From contig NCSJ02000135.1 in assembly GCA_002812745.2 (NCBI GenBank), positions 45,046 through 109,045 on the forward strand: a stretch of 64,000 bases of DNA, given 5' to 3'. The stretch comes from Scytalidium lignicola (taxonomy: Eukaryota > Ascomycota > Leotiomycetes). Positions 1 through 11,298 of this stretch are shown piece by piece; position 1 is the stretch's first letter, and the number at the start of each line of letters is the position of its first letter. The notes under the pieces were generated by a model, which saw nothing but the letters and a program-made list of their open reading frames with translations, made no database searches and was not told the origin of the DNA. Position numbers and translations under genes: made by a program.

Positions 1-416
1 GACGCTCTCTACCGTCACCGATGTGCTACTTTATGTATGATATAGCTTCGTTGATTCTACAGCACTAAAAACTCATTCACACTGAAAAAANGACTTTAAG
101 AAAAGAAATTTTAAAGACAAGACAATCTCACAATAGCTTTCGAGTACATCTAACTTTAGTTGCGCGTCTTGCGTCTTACTTCACGGGCCTCTCTAGGCCT
201 AAAACAACTCTTGAGGATCGTAACCCAGTCACCAAAGACTGAGGACGCCTAACTTTTAACCTGCCTGGCCTAACGGCTTGCGCTGCGTGAGGTATGAATT
301 GGATATCTTATGGCAGGTACTTTGGTACTGACAATTAGCAAGTCTCGGAACATATAGGTTAGCTTAATTGCTGGACTTTTCAACGACAACTTTTCCGGAC
401 TCCTCGAGCATTCATA
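1..416. other. 5' flank of the C2H2 factor gene
   Basis: I see no gene here. It is probably the promoter and leader of the plus-strand transcription factor that starts at 417. One N sits after a six-A run at 91. An overlapping out-of-frame ATG ORF at 368-604 is not conserved-looking and I do not treat it as coding. Confidence 0.5.
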
Positions 417-2729
417 ATGCTGTCAAATTCCACCAGCAACCTTCAAACTCGACAACGACAACACAGACGACAACAATCGACGCCAACGGTATTCGAGACC
501 GTGAAGGTTCCCACCCTGCCCAACAAAACCCAGAAGCCTGGCATCCATCGCCGAGGTATGAGTCTGGATCAACGACGACAAACAACACCACCGCAGGAAA
601 ATAAGGTAAGTTCTACTAACAAAGGATATCAATCGACACCACAGCATATATTGCGAGAAACGCAGCAGCAAAGACTGGCATGCCAGGGCCCCCAGCCAGT
701 CTATACCGACAACGACGAGAATTATTTGAATACACCGCTCGTCACTCCACAACGACAATCTTTTGAATCAGGATGTGCAAGTTTTTACCAGAAGCAAGAG
801 CCAGCCTCTCCATACTTGCACTCCGGACCTTTCAATTTCGCAAACGGAATCGACACAAATAGCTTTCTTTCAAACCAGGACTTAAACGTATTCCCACTGG
901 ATCCGAGTTTAGCATTGTACAATTATTTTGAAGCCCCACTAAGCTATGGGAACTCCGGTTCCAACTATGGACAACGTACTGAACCCCCTGTAAGGAGATT
1001 ATCAGGAAAGAGAGTCAGTGGTGGTATCTTTGACAGGGTTGCTCAATTTGAGAACCTTGCCATAAAATCATCAACTAGACCCTTCACACCCCCAGACAGC
1101 AACATTCAAGGTAAGTTCTTCGTGGAAACTCTGAGACGATTGGTGCTAATGATGTAGGTTACTCGCTTCCTACACCTGAATCTACACCGTGCAATCGGAA
1201 GCTTCAGCAGAATCAGAGCCAGAGAAGATTCCTCGATGATTATGATACTTCAATGGAAGAGACAATCAAGCCCAAGAGTAATCAGCGGGCAAGAGGTATC
1301 TTTGAGGATATGAGAAAACTTGCTGAAGAATCTCAGACAACTCCTATCACGGTTACTAGTACCTTTGATACAGTGCCAATGCCAACGTCGACTTTCCTAG
1401 ATATGTCCTGCATGAACATGGAATTTTTGAAGACCGAACAAGGTCAGCCAGGCTCACAATTCTCACCTGTATCAACAGAACCCTCTCCAACCATGTCCTA
1501 TCCCTCCTCTCCGGAGATTTCCAACCGTCCCCTTTTTGGGCAAGCACCCTCGGGAAAGCTCGAAATGGAGGCAGACGGAATTCTGAACTATACACCCTCA
1601 TCTTTCGTCGATGAACCAGCAAAATCCCCAAGAAAAANGAACCACACATAGCCGATCTGAGTCGATTTCCAGCATACCTGAGGAGATAATCACGGAGACA
1701 GGTATTACCATCGATGATATCGCAGGTTTCATTTCAGGTCCAGACCCTGCAGACAATAAATGGATATGTTTATATCCTGAATGCAACAAACGTTTCGGAC
1801 GCAAAGAAAATATCAAATCACATGTACAAACCCATCTCGGAGACAGGCAATTTCAGTGCATATACTGCAAGAAGTGTTTTGTTCGTCAACATGACCTAAA
1901 ACGACATGCAAAAATCCACAGCGGAATTAAGCCATACCCATGCCGATGCGGCAACAGCTTTGCAAGGCATGACGCTCTCACTCGTCACAGACAACGTGGT
2001 ATGTGTATTGGGGCATTTGAAGGTGTCGTTAAGAAGGTCGTCAAGCGTGGTCGTCCTAAAAAGCATCGGCCAGACGACGAGGAACGCATCAACAAATCGG
2101 CGAAACAACGAAACAAGAACAAAGCAATGTCTTCAGCATCTTCAACTTCAGGTTATTCAGAGAGCTCCTCTAGCCAATCACCACGAGACGATCATGGTGT
2201 GCTTGATGACAAACCATTTGAGGACTATCGATATGGTCAAACAGTTCCATCCGTGGACACTAATAACTTCCAAGGCTCTTCAACGGAATCTTCAACACCA
2301 GTCGATTGTGTTTCCCCGCAAGAAGTACAAAATGCACACTCCCCATCTGCTTTCAGCACCCATTCAACATACTCTCAACAACCTGGCTCGGTAGTCGATA
2401 ATTTACCCTTGCACCCCACCTCACCTGCCAAAAGCGTATATAGTCAATATCACTCTCCTCCTGGGCTTTGTGAGTCATCGTCATCTCCAGCACCGAGTGC
2501 AACTTTCTACGATCTCGAAGAGAATGTTAATCATGGCCTTGATCTATCAAGCATCATGGCTAGTCAAAACGATGACATGTTCCTTGACGCGTTTGCTACG
2601 AGCAACGATATGACACAGCTAGAGAGAGACCCGAGTCTCTTGCTGGGGAAGTTCGATGATGGATTCGATCCAGCAGGATCAGATGAAATGTTTCGCAACG
2701 ACGCAGATGTTTTCTTTGGCAGTCCTTAA
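417..2729 (+). CDS. C2H2 zinc-finger transcription factor, Swi5/Ace1-like
   Basis: This is a nuclear DNA-binding regulator of about 754 residues. Exons are 417-1110 and 1158-2729; the 47-nt intron has donor GTAAGT, branch GCTAAT and acceptor TAG. The N at 1638, after an A run, breaks the frame; dropping it gives SPRKRTTHSRSES and a continuous protein (2265 nt, divisible by three). Three zinc fingers lie near residues 435-515. The first two are classical C2H2 (CLYPEC..H.H and CIYCKK..H.H). The third is degenerate, beginning CRCGNSFARHDALTRH and ending in Cys. An AT-hook-like GRPKKHRP follows. The N-terminal part is Gln/Ser/Thr-rich with the motif HRRGMSLDQRR, and the C-terminal part is acidic, as in an activation region. 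Similar fungal proteins are annotated Swi5- or Ace1-like; target genes cannot be read from sequence. Confidence 0.88.
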
Positions 2730-3677
2730 TCGTGGATATTGTCTTGCTCACTGAAGTTTTGGTGGTACCACTCAGGTATATTTTTAAAACGGTTAAACGA
2801 TTCAATTATGATATTTACCTTCTCTTTTTGGATCATTGTACGATATAGGGAAAATTCGGAACGGGAAGGCATTAATGACTGAACAAAGATAGGGAAGGAT
2901 ATGGGGATATGGGATTAGTTGGGAGACTTTTAATTTGGCGTTTGTTTAATGATGGGTTTTTCTTTATTATATGATTGCCCAAATAGATCCGCTCCCAGCT
3001 TTGATGCATAGGGTTGCTGGCAGTCCAGATCATGTTTATCTACGAGTCAACGATGAAATTGTGTCAAATACTTAGGTAGATGCATACGGTATATTACGGG
3101 TTTCAAATGGATTGGACTGTCATTACTTGGATACAATTGCTTTTTTATGAACATGTGAGACTTTGTTGATAATAACCGTTAGTCATATATTGTAGAATCT
3201 CAATTATTCAATCAAGATAAAATTATAAGAACCTAAATGCCAATGCAGTCTCACTGTCTCACAGTTCTTCGTTCTAANTTTTTTTTTTTTTCAAAATTCC
3301 GGACAGGCCTTCGGGTATTATATCTCGTAAATTATTTATTTTTAATTATCTTAAAATATGTATATTTTACAGGTCTATCATTTTACTGCACGAAAGGAAA
3401 GAGATTTGACTAGAAATATTAAATATAATTACTTCTTAGTATTTTCAAAAACGTATCCTAATATTATATGGAGTTCTACAAATAATATTTAAATTTTACG
3501 ACTTGACAAAGTGAGTTAGTTTATTAAAATATTTATTCATATGTAGAAATATATATATTTTAACGTCGTCAAATATACAGCCATCCCAACAACGCTTAAC
3601 TCCATAAGTAATACAGCCAACGCCAAAGCTCTGAAACTGCAAATGTAGAAGTTACAACACCTAATCACTCATTACAA
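2730..3677. other. AT-rich intergenic spacer between convergent genes
   Basis: This spacer separates the 3' ends of the C2H2 factor (+) and the membrane protein gene (-). Bases about 3280-3560 are strongly AT-rich and begin with an N followed by a run of twelve T at 3279-3290. I see no ORF or RNA gene. Confidence 0.5.
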
Positions 3678-4890
3678 TCAACTTCCTAGCTCGTGTCTCT
3701 CGTTACCTGTCCCAACTTCCGTCCGTCCATGATGTCTCTGGTCCTCTACTTCAAACATCCGAGACATCTCGTTCACTGCGGGACTGCGTGTCGGACTACG
3801 CGCCGGACTCGCAACAGGACTGACTATGTAATCCTGCGCTCCAGTTCCACCTGCACCTGTTCGCACAACATTCTCATCAGGATAAATAGGTCCCTGGCTA
3901 ATACCATCATACTGAGGCGGTTGGTCGGGATCATAGTTGTACTGTTCTCGTCGACCCCCTCCGAACCCATAGAAGTACCTATTACCCGGCGAGGGGTTGA
4001 AATATTGCATTGGTTCTCCAAATTTTGGCTTGTGTCGCTGGCGACACCATCCGCAGAGGGCGATTGAGGTGAATAACACAAAGGCTCCAACAGCTATCCC
4101 GATTATGGTTGGCGTGGTAAGATGAAAGGGAGTTGAGGAAGAGCTAGAGGAAGAGCTTGACGGGGGAGTAGAGGGGGATGGCGAAGCTGTCGGGTTTATT
4201 TGGATTGAATTGGTTACTGCGACAGAGGGGTTTAAAGATGCTGTATTGGTTGATGTTGTACTGGCTGATGTAGGGATAGCCGCTGTGTCTTGCTTTGTCT
4301 GGAAGGATGAAGTTAGTAGACTCTAGGGGGGAATGTGTTGGGTCAGAGAGTTGTACTTACAGCAGTAGCAAGCAATGAGGTCGGGACAACTTGTTCAGCA
4401 GGTACACACAATCCACCTATCCCAGTGATAGGTTTAACTGCTATCTTGGCTGGGTCACAGCAGAAGAAATAGTTCCCCTCATATATGAACATGGTCCATG
4501 AGGTGTTCGCACATACTGGGAAGTTAATAACGGCAGTGTTGCAGTCCTTGTCTAGCACATATTCAGCATCGCTGTATTCCACAGTCGATTAGGAAAGAAA
4601 GAGAAGTAGAGCTATTTACCAGTAGGACAACAATATGGGATATCTTCCCCAGCCATTGTGAAGCAGGACTGCCCGCTAGGACAACATGTTGGATTGTCGA
4701 AGGAATTCCCAGCCGTGCAGGCAACAGGTGTTTCTGGAGGACAAGTTGAACCTATTCCTGGCAGAGCAAGAGGCCAACCTCCGGAATAGATTGATCGTGA
4801 GTCAAGTCTTTGTCGAAATGGTTGTGCAATGTGGTAAGCACTGACGTGGAATGAAGCCAGGAGAATTATGGAGTAGAAAGAAGATAACAT
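3678..4890 (-). CDS. Cys-rich type I single-pass membrane protein
   Basis: Three exons, 4890-4620, 4551-4361 and 4298-3678, give 360 residues (1083 nt, in phase). A hydrophobic signal peptide (about residues 1-18, MLSSFYSIILLASFHVSA) is followed by an extracellular domain with many paired cysteines (CPPETPVACTAG, CCPSGQSC, CCPTG, FFCCDP). Next come a Ser/Thr/Pro-rich stalk with a poly-Ser run and one membrane segment (TIIGIAVGAFVLFTSIALCGW). The cytoplasmic tail is rich in Pro, Tyr and Arg. This layout is common among fungal surface proteins of unknown function; a wall-sensing or adhesion role is only inference. Intron 1 (4552-4619) uses acceptor CTAG, because the nearer-looking CAG puts the next codons out of frame. 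Intron 2 is 4299-4360. Confidence 0.8.
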
Positions 4891-6264
4891 TGAGATAATC
4901 GCAAAGATCGCTTCTTTGCAGTTAACTATGCTTTAAACCTAATGAGTAGCGAAGATATAAGAAAGAAGCAGCAAAACACACTAGAAGAGATATAGCCCTT
5001 ACGTTCTTGCTGCCCACTTGGGCTTTATGCACGCACAAGGGGAAAGACATATCCTATATCGGCCAGAAGGGTCATAACATCTTGGCATTTGCTTGTCGTT
5101 AGCATGTCTTGAAAGTGCCTTGCGATGGCACGAATTAAGTCTCTGTGTGGCTTTGTGGCTGCACCTGGTGATAGTGCTGGATTGCGGCTGATATGTACTA
5201 CTGTACCGCACTATTGGCAATTTTGGATTGCTTTGAAGGATTCATACAGGCGCAAACTGGGCCTCCACAATTGATGCGGGCTTATGCCATGTGTGTTGAA
5301 TTCAGCAATCACTGCCGATTTCACAATAGAATGGAACGTGATGTTGGCGCACATGAAATGAAGAAGAGGTACCGGTAAAGGAGAGGTAGTCGCTTAAACT
5401 TGCTTTTTCTGACCCTGTTCTGCCTCGGGTAAAGTTGACGGCAAGGCTTTCTCGTTCTCTCGTTTGCCTAATCAGATCAGCTAGTACACATGACTACAAA
5501 TACAAGGCTGAAGTAGTATGTGTGCCAGCATACTTGCACGTCCATCTGTGTAGTACGAAGGCACGAAAGCATAGTCGGTTAACGCTGCCAAATGATGATA
5601 TCACCTGCCTTCTCAAGTTTGTCCCGATCCAAGAAATTGAATGGAGAGGTTAAATAACAATCGACTCATATTAACAGTGGGCAGAGGAATCATCCGTTTG
5701 TTTGTGAGCTTTGAATAATGGCTCATTTACTGCCTGACAAGGCTGCAGCATTCCATGAGTCAGAGAACCTAGAACCAGTCGGTGGCTAGTGGCTAGTCGG
5801 TGGCTTGATCATTCAGTTTTGCGGGGAGCACCGCCTCATCACTCTCGACCACTCTTTCCTACGTAATCGCGACGTATCACAGGAGAAGCTGCCTGCGGGG
5901 AAGACTCCTTCGGTTACAACAGAATCATGGCAACAACAACGGATCTGGAGCATACAATGATGATTTCTCTTCGTTTCTCTATCCCTATTGCAACGGTAGG
6001 GAGTGCCATTTAGTTTCCATTCTTGTACCCTAGAAGAAAGTAGATTCATTTCTTTTCCTTAGGCGGGTTTGCTGTGGCGTACGGCGTCTATTACAGCTAG
6101 GCATCCGGATTCTCTCCTATCTACTTAAAGGACAGTCCTCGTCACTCTATCTGTAAAGAGTTTCTCATCCTTCAAAATAACTGCAGCTATACAACTGCAG
6201 AAGGAAATCTATTTCATAATATTTTCCTAACGCCTTCATTGTCTTATAATCAAACCATCTAAAA
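4891..6264. other. Intergenic, divergent promoter region
   Basis: This region lies between the divergent membrane protein gene (-) and VIT-VWA gene (+). Short ORFs occur on both strands, but none has family features or codon continuity. A small direct repeat of AGTCGGTGGCT sits near 5777-5804. CT/AT-rich sequence just before 6265 fits a fungal leader. Confidence 0.45.
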
Positions 6265-9246
6265 ATGAAACACTATCCATTATGTGGCTGCTTCTACGTG
6301 CTGCCTGGCCCAGCATCGGTCCTTATTACCCCAGTAACCAGGAGGCAGTACCTCCCCCTCGTTGAGAGCGAAGTCCACAGCACAATCCTCTCCACAATCT
6401 CCCGGACAACCCTGCAACAGAAATTCACAAACCCTTCCACAACCGAGGCAATCAAGCAATGTTTCTATCTCTTCCCCCTCTTCGATGGTGTCAGTGTGGT
6501 TGACTTCACGTGCCGGATAGATTCCAAGGTGATTCATGGAGTCGTCAAGGAAAAAGAAGAGGCTGAGGATGTTTTCAATCAAGCTCTAGCCAGCGATCAA
6601 ATGGCCGGGTATTTGGAACAATCAAACGAAGCTGGAGATGTTTTCCAAATCAAGCTCGGAAATATCCCTGCTGGTAAGACAATTCATGTCCAAATCACCT
6701 ACATTGGCGAGTTGAATCACCATGGCTCCGATGGAATCAAATTCACAATTCCAACCAGCATTGCTCCACGCTACGGATCCGGTCCAAGTGACGCGTATGA
6801 TTATAACAACCTTCCAGCCCATGATAACGACGGCATGAAAATTACCGTTGATATCAATCTACCTGATGACTCAATTATCAAAAGCATCCAGTCTCCATCG
6901 CATCCAATTGCAGTGTCCATGGGAACTTTACAAAACCAGGATGATGGGGAACCCAAGATGAGCAAAGGTTCGGCCACCTTATCTCAAGGAAGCACAGCTT
7001 TGGAGAAGGATTTTGTTCTGATAGTGGAATCTAAGGATATCGGGACGCCCAAAGCTCTGCTGGAGACTCATGATACAATTGCCAATCAACGAGCCTTGAT
7101 GGTCACTTTGGTGCCTAAATTCGTCTTGCCACAACAATCCAAACCAGAGATTGTATTCGTTACGGATCGAAGTGGAAGTATGCGTACTAATATGAGAATG
7201 TTGGTTTCCGCCATGCAAGTTTTTCTGAAATCTTTGCCTACCGGTGTCAACTTCAACATATGTTCCTTTGGGTCGAGCCACTCATTTCTCTGGCCAAGGA
7301 GCTTGCCATATAACAGAGAGAATCTCGACAAAGCCTTACACCACATTACAACCTTCCAGGCAGATATGGGCGGAACTGAAACTTTCCGAGCTATTCAGGC
7401 GACAATTGAAAGTCGGAACCCGAATTTACCACTGCAGATTATGCTGCTGACTGATGGCGACGTTTGGCAGCAAGAACAACTGTTTCATTATGTGAACGAG
7501 CAGGTCAAAAACACTAAAGGGAATATTCGTATTTTCCCACTTGGAATTGGATCGGGTGTTTCAAGTTCCTTAATTGAAGGACTTGCAAGGGCAGGAAATG
7601 GCTTCGCTCAGAGTGTCCAGTATGGAGAAAGGTTAGACAAACCGGTCGTTCGTATGGTTAAGGGAGCTTTATCTCCCCACATCACCGACTATACGATGGA
7701 GGTGAAATATAAGAAAAAGGAAGGTGATGATTTTGAAATGATCGAAAAGACCACTGATGGCATGATCGTCTTGCTCTCTGATAAGAAAGAGGAGCCTTTG
7801 ATCTCGGCAGAAAAATGCGAGGAAGAGCCAAAGCAGAAGCCCACTATTTCGCTGTTTAACCCGAACGTAGATGCCGAAAGGGAGCCTATCAACAACAAAT
7901 TTAGGAAGGTTGATCCTCTCCCAGTAATCCCCGCTCCAAATATCTTACAAGCGCCGCATAAAATCGGAAATCTTTTCGCATTCTCCCGGACAGTGGTATA
8001 TCTTTTAATGTCACCCAAGACTGCTGGAGATGAGCCAGCCTCAGTAACCCTGCGCGCCACCTCTTCCCACGGGCCGCTTGAGTTGGAGATCCCAGTTGAA
8101 GTTCTTCCAAGGCCAGGACAAACGATCCATCAACTTGCCGCTAAGAAAGCATTACAAGACCTAGAAGAGGGACGAGGATGGATCTTTGATGCGGAAGATC
8201 AAGATTGTATCCCTATCAAGGAGAAATTTGACTACTGCTTTCATGATTTGGTCCAGAGGGAGGCTGTACGTTTAGGCGTACAGTTCCAGATTACCGGGAG
8301 GTGGACTTCATTTGTTGCAGTGGCTGAGAAGACGGATATTGAAGAAGACAAGTTGAAGGGAAAAGCTAGAAAGGTGGCCGTCACACCTTCATCTTCCAAG
8401 AAAGACAAGTTGCAAACTCATAATGGAAGACCCCTTGCCCAGTCTGAGGATGATGATGATGATTGTGAAATTTACCTTGGTAACGGTACGGCATCTCATA
8501 CCCCGCCAGCTCCGATTTGTAGGACAGGTCCCCCTCATTATTATGTATCGCTGGCAGCACTAGCACCATCATTTGGCAAGTCTCTCAATCCATCCCCACA
8601 AGTATCTAGGGGATCATTCGGTAACGCCTCTCCATCCAAGTCATTTTCGGCTCCACTCTTTGGCAGTGCGATGCAAGCATCACAATTACAACAAAGTCTA
8701 TGTGGAACAGCAACAGTTCGGAGAGAAGCTCTGAACGCTTCAGCTACATTCCTCACACCTCCCGGAAATGGGGCGTATGGAATGCAACAGGCGCAAATGG
8801 TGAAAACCCCCGCCAATTTCCTCCCCAGAAAAAAGAAGGCAGTAGCTCGCAGGTCTAGTGTAAGAGACAGGGTTCAAGAATCCGAGGAAATCCCCAGTGA
8901 ACCGGTTTCTGGAAGTAAGACCAATGAAAAAAAGGTGTTGCGGTTAATCTCCCTGCAAGATTTTGAAGGGTATTGGGATGCCAAGAGTGAAGCGGAGCTT
9001 TCCAATATCATGGAGATTGGTGCTGACAATACTCTTCCCGCATCTCCTTCCGATGTTGCTGAGAACAGAGCTGTCTGGATTACCTTGCTTGTTATTGCTT
9101 TCCTAAGGGACAAGGTGGCTGATGAGATGGATATTTGGGAATTGGTGGTTGAGAAGGGAGTAAAATGGGTTAAGGGTGAAATTGGAGATGAGGAAGTGTT
9201 TGAGAGATTGGAGAAGGGAGCTAAGGGAATTGTGAATGGGAATTAG
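6265..9246 (+). CDS. VIT and von Willebrand factor A domain protein
   Basis: Single-exon gene of 993 residues. The N-terminus (about 1-140) matches the vault protein inter-alpha-trypsin (VIT) domain. A VWA domain follows at about 290-470. It has the metal-ion (MIDAS) motif DxSxS as DRSGS near residue 300, a downstream Thr in GGTETF and an Asp in LLTDGDVW, so divalent-metal-dependent ligand binding looks intact. The C-terminal third is low complexity, with acidic (DDDDD) and Ser/Pro stretches. It ends with a conserved helical segment resembling the C-terminal part of fungal and metazoan VIT-VWA proteins (WITLLVIAFLRDK). No signal peptide or membrane segment is seen, so an intracellular scaffold role is likely. 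The ATG at 6265 lies just before the conserved region. Confidence 0.9.
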   Translation: MKHYPLCGCFYVLPGPASVLITPVTRRQYLPLVESEVHSTILSTISRTTLQQKFTNPSTTEAIKQCFYLFPLFDGVSVVDFTCRIDSKVIHGVVKEKEEAEDVFNQALASDQMAGYLEQSNEAGDVFQIKLGNIPAGKTIHVQITYIGELNHHGSDGIKFTIPTSIAPRYGSGPSDAYDYNNLPAHDNDGMKITVDINLPDDSIIKSIQSPSHPIAVSMGTLQNQDDGEPKMSKGSATLSQGSTALEKDFVLIVESKDIGTPKALLETHDTIANQRALMVTLVPKFVLPQQSKPEIVFVTDRSGSMRTNMRMLVSAMQVFLKSLPTGVNFNICSFGSSHSFLWPRSLPYNRENLDKALHHITTFQADMGGTETFRAIQATIESRNPNLPLQIMLLTDGDVWQQEQLFHYVNEQVKNTKGNIRIFPLGIGSGVSSSLIEGLARAGNGFAQSVQYGERLDKPVVRMVKGALSPHITDYTMEVKYKKKEGDDFEMIEKTTDGMIVLLSDKKEEPLISAEKCEEEPKQKPTISLFNPNVDAEREPINNKFRKVDPLPVIPAPNILQAPHKIGNLFAFSRTVVYLLMSPKTAGDEPASVTLRATSSHGPLELEIPVEVLPRPGQTIHQLAAKKALQDLEEGRGWIFDAEDQDCIPIKEKFDYCFHDLVQREAVRLGVQFQITGRWTSFVAVAEKTDIEEDKLKGKARKVAVTPSSSKKDKLQTHNGRPLAQSEDDDDDCEIYLGNGTASHTPPAPICRTGPPHYYVSLAALAPSFGKSLNPSPQVSRGSFGNASPSKSFSAPLFGSAMQASQLQQSLCGTATVRREALNASATFLTPPGNGAYGMQQAQMVKTPANFLPRKKKAVARRSSVRDRVQESEEIPSEPVSGSKTNEKKVLRLISLQDFEGYWDAKSEAELSNIMEIGADNTLPASPSDVAENRAVWITLLVIAFLRDKVADEMDIWELVVEKGVKWVKGEIGDEEVFERLEKGAKGIVNGN

Positions 9247-9514
9247 TGAATTAGGTTCTGTCTGATATTGGTAAATTGGGCGGAGTATTGCTTTTTTGAC
9301 ATATGCTATGTTTTGAAGGTGTTTTTAGTGTGTACTTGGTAAGTATTACTGGATAACAAGGATGGCATATCGGTTTAGGTGGGATACGGGTATAGTAAGT
9401 CGCTATTTTTTACTTATTTTACATTGTAAGTTTTAGGATATTATGTCTTGCTGGACTAGAGTCAAATATTAAAAACTTCATTCAGTTATTCTTTGATCAC
9501 GACTCTTGATTCCC
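9247..9514. other. Short convergent 3' spacer
   Basis: These are the shared 3' flanks of the VIT-VWA gene (+) and the GFA-domain gene (-). The sequence is AT-rich with nothing else recognisable. Confidence 0.4.
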
Positions 9515-10804
9515 TCAAATTTTTTGACTCCACTCCCTAAGTCCCGCCTCTAACCCATCAGCCAACCTCCCATCATTCCCAATTTCCTTAAAGCTAACCC
9601 TCCCATTCCACCACTCCAACCAGCTTTCACATCTCGCCCCCTTAGCCGGGTCCAAAAGCCCAGTACTCACATCCATAACATCCGATCGCCACCCACAATG
9701 CCAGAAAACACTCGCACCGCACTTCGCGCAAAACTCACGACACGTGTCTTCTGTACTGGAAAACTGCACCAACTTTCCATCACGATGAAATTTGTCCAAA
9801 TTAAGCGCTGAGCCGTCCTCCATTAGGATGTTGCAGCGTGGGATGAATGCCCAGGATTGGATAGGCATGCCAAGTGCGTGGCGGCAGGTTGGACATGTGC
9901 AGAGGCCTGCGAGGTACTTTGTTTTGTTTGCGCGTAGGAACCAGGCGTCTTTGGATGGGTTTTCTGGGGGGCTGGAGGTGTGGTAAGGAATAATTAGGTC
10001 TGGATAAGGTGAGAAGGCTTGGATAGAGGCTGCGTTAGGCCGTGTGATAGTGAGACGGATTGATTTGCAGAGACAGGACGCGCTGAGGGTATCAGGTTCA
10101 TTTCCTTGCTCTGGCTCTGCCTTTGGAAGACTTGGATGCGGTTCCCAAGGAGGACTGGAGTCTTTATCGGCGCTTTGTCTCTCCATGTTCTTCCATTGCA
10201 CCTCCGTACCATCACTGCTACTGGTAGGAATCTGAGGAAGCCATAGTCCAATACCGCCATCAAGCGTGTCATCAACCCAATAGAAGCCTTTCCAATCAAC
10301 CACATCCTCGAGATGATTTACTACTCCAGTGGCAACAACCCATTCAGAGGGCTGGGCCTCTGGTATGGCAGGTTGCGAAACGCGACAGAAGATATGGCAA
10401 CCGCATTTTGTGCAGAAGTAGCGAGTTACTCCTGGCGAGGTATCATAGCCTTTCAACGTCTTAAATGATACAGTCGTATCAGCGCTAGGTTTTTCCGACT
10501 CGAACTGACTTTGACTGGAGTTCGAGACGAACTTTAAGTAAGATTCCTCGAGGGTTTTCCCTGTTGAGGATGGAACATCGATATAGGCTACTGCTGGACC
10601 TCCAGATATCAGGCGACAAGTTGTGCACAGGCAGAGCAATTGGGGCATCGGGAGAGTAGAATTTGGGTAAGTCATGGTTAAGGAGTGGGTTTTGCAGGAG
10701 CAGTGCGCCTTGCGAGTTGTTGTTTCCGGTTCACTAAGCGCCATTTTTTTTTGGCCTTCCTCCTTGAAAATCTTCCAGATATGGTATTGATAAGTTGCTT
10801 CCAC
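9515..10804 (-). CDS. Tandem GFA/CENP-V-type zinc-binding protein
   Basis: Intronless ORF of 429 residues holding two copies of the glutathione-dependent formaldehyde-activating (GFA, CENP-V/Mss4-like) fold. Copy one (about 33-180) carries CSCK, CLCTTC and FCTKCGCHIFC. Copy two (about 240-410) carries CLCK, CTCPTC and FCAKCGASVFWHC. These are the expected zinc-ligand Cys sets. Most family members have one domain of 120-190 residues, so the length is explained by duplication. The reaction is not settled for most fungal members; glutathione or S-hydroxymethylglutathione chemistry is family knowledge, not something shown here. A second Met (MALSEPE, 10743) just before the first domain could be the true start. 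Confidence 0.85.
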   Translation of the reverse strand: MEATYQYHIWKIFKEEGQKKMALSEPETTTRKAHCSCKTHSLTMTYPNSTLPMPQLLCLCTTCRLISGGPAVAYIDVPSSTGKTLEESYLKFVSNSSQSQFESEKPSADTTVSFKTLKGYDTSPGVTRYFCTKCGCHIFCRVSQPAIPEAQPSEWVVATGVVNHLEDVVDWKGFYWVDDTLDGGIGLWLPQIPTSSSDGTEVQWKNMERQSADKDSSPPWEPHPSLPKAEPEQGNEPDTLSASCLCKSIRLTITRPNAASIQAFSPYPDLIIPYHTSSPPENPSKDAWFLRANKTKYLAGLCTCPTCRHALGMPIQSWAFIPRCNILMEDGSALNLDKFHRDGKLVQFSSTEDTCREFCAKCGASVFWHCGWRSDVMDVSTGLLDPAKGARCESWLEWWNGRVSFKEIGNDGRLADGLEAGLREWSQKI

Positions 10805-11298
10805 CGTTGGTGTGTTTAATGAATATCCAGTTTAATAGAGACTCAACTTCAAGCGACCATTCTAGGAATGGAGTGGAGGGTAGGCAACCCCGCTGCCCCG
10901 CCGGATGATCCTGAACAAGGGCAGAGATTCTGGGTCAGCATCGGGGTGATATTGCTCCTATGAATCTAATACCTGATCTGGTTGGTTGAATATATGGTTT
11001 CCATTCTTCTCGGATGACACAGACAGCCGTGAATAAACTGGAGGTTCCAAAGCTCTCAATCAAATAAGGGGCTAAGACAAAAATAACTTAGCGCGAAAGT
11101 GGAGTTATCGCTCCCGGAAACCTTAAATTGTGGGGGTGCAATGACTAAACACCTCACAATGCAGATAGTTATATCGCTACCAGTAAGTCTACTCTTGTGA
11201 AGCAAAGAAATATGTAGATGATGCTATTAATATCGTCTTGATATGCTTCACCAGTCTAGGAATACTTTTAAACTTTACCGTTAGATTTAACATACTTC
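10805..11298. other. Intergenic: promoter of the GFA gene
   Basis: This stretch lies between the start of the GFA gene and the 3' end of the large ATPase-HET gene, both on minus. I recognise no RNA gene or motif. Confidence 0.4.
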
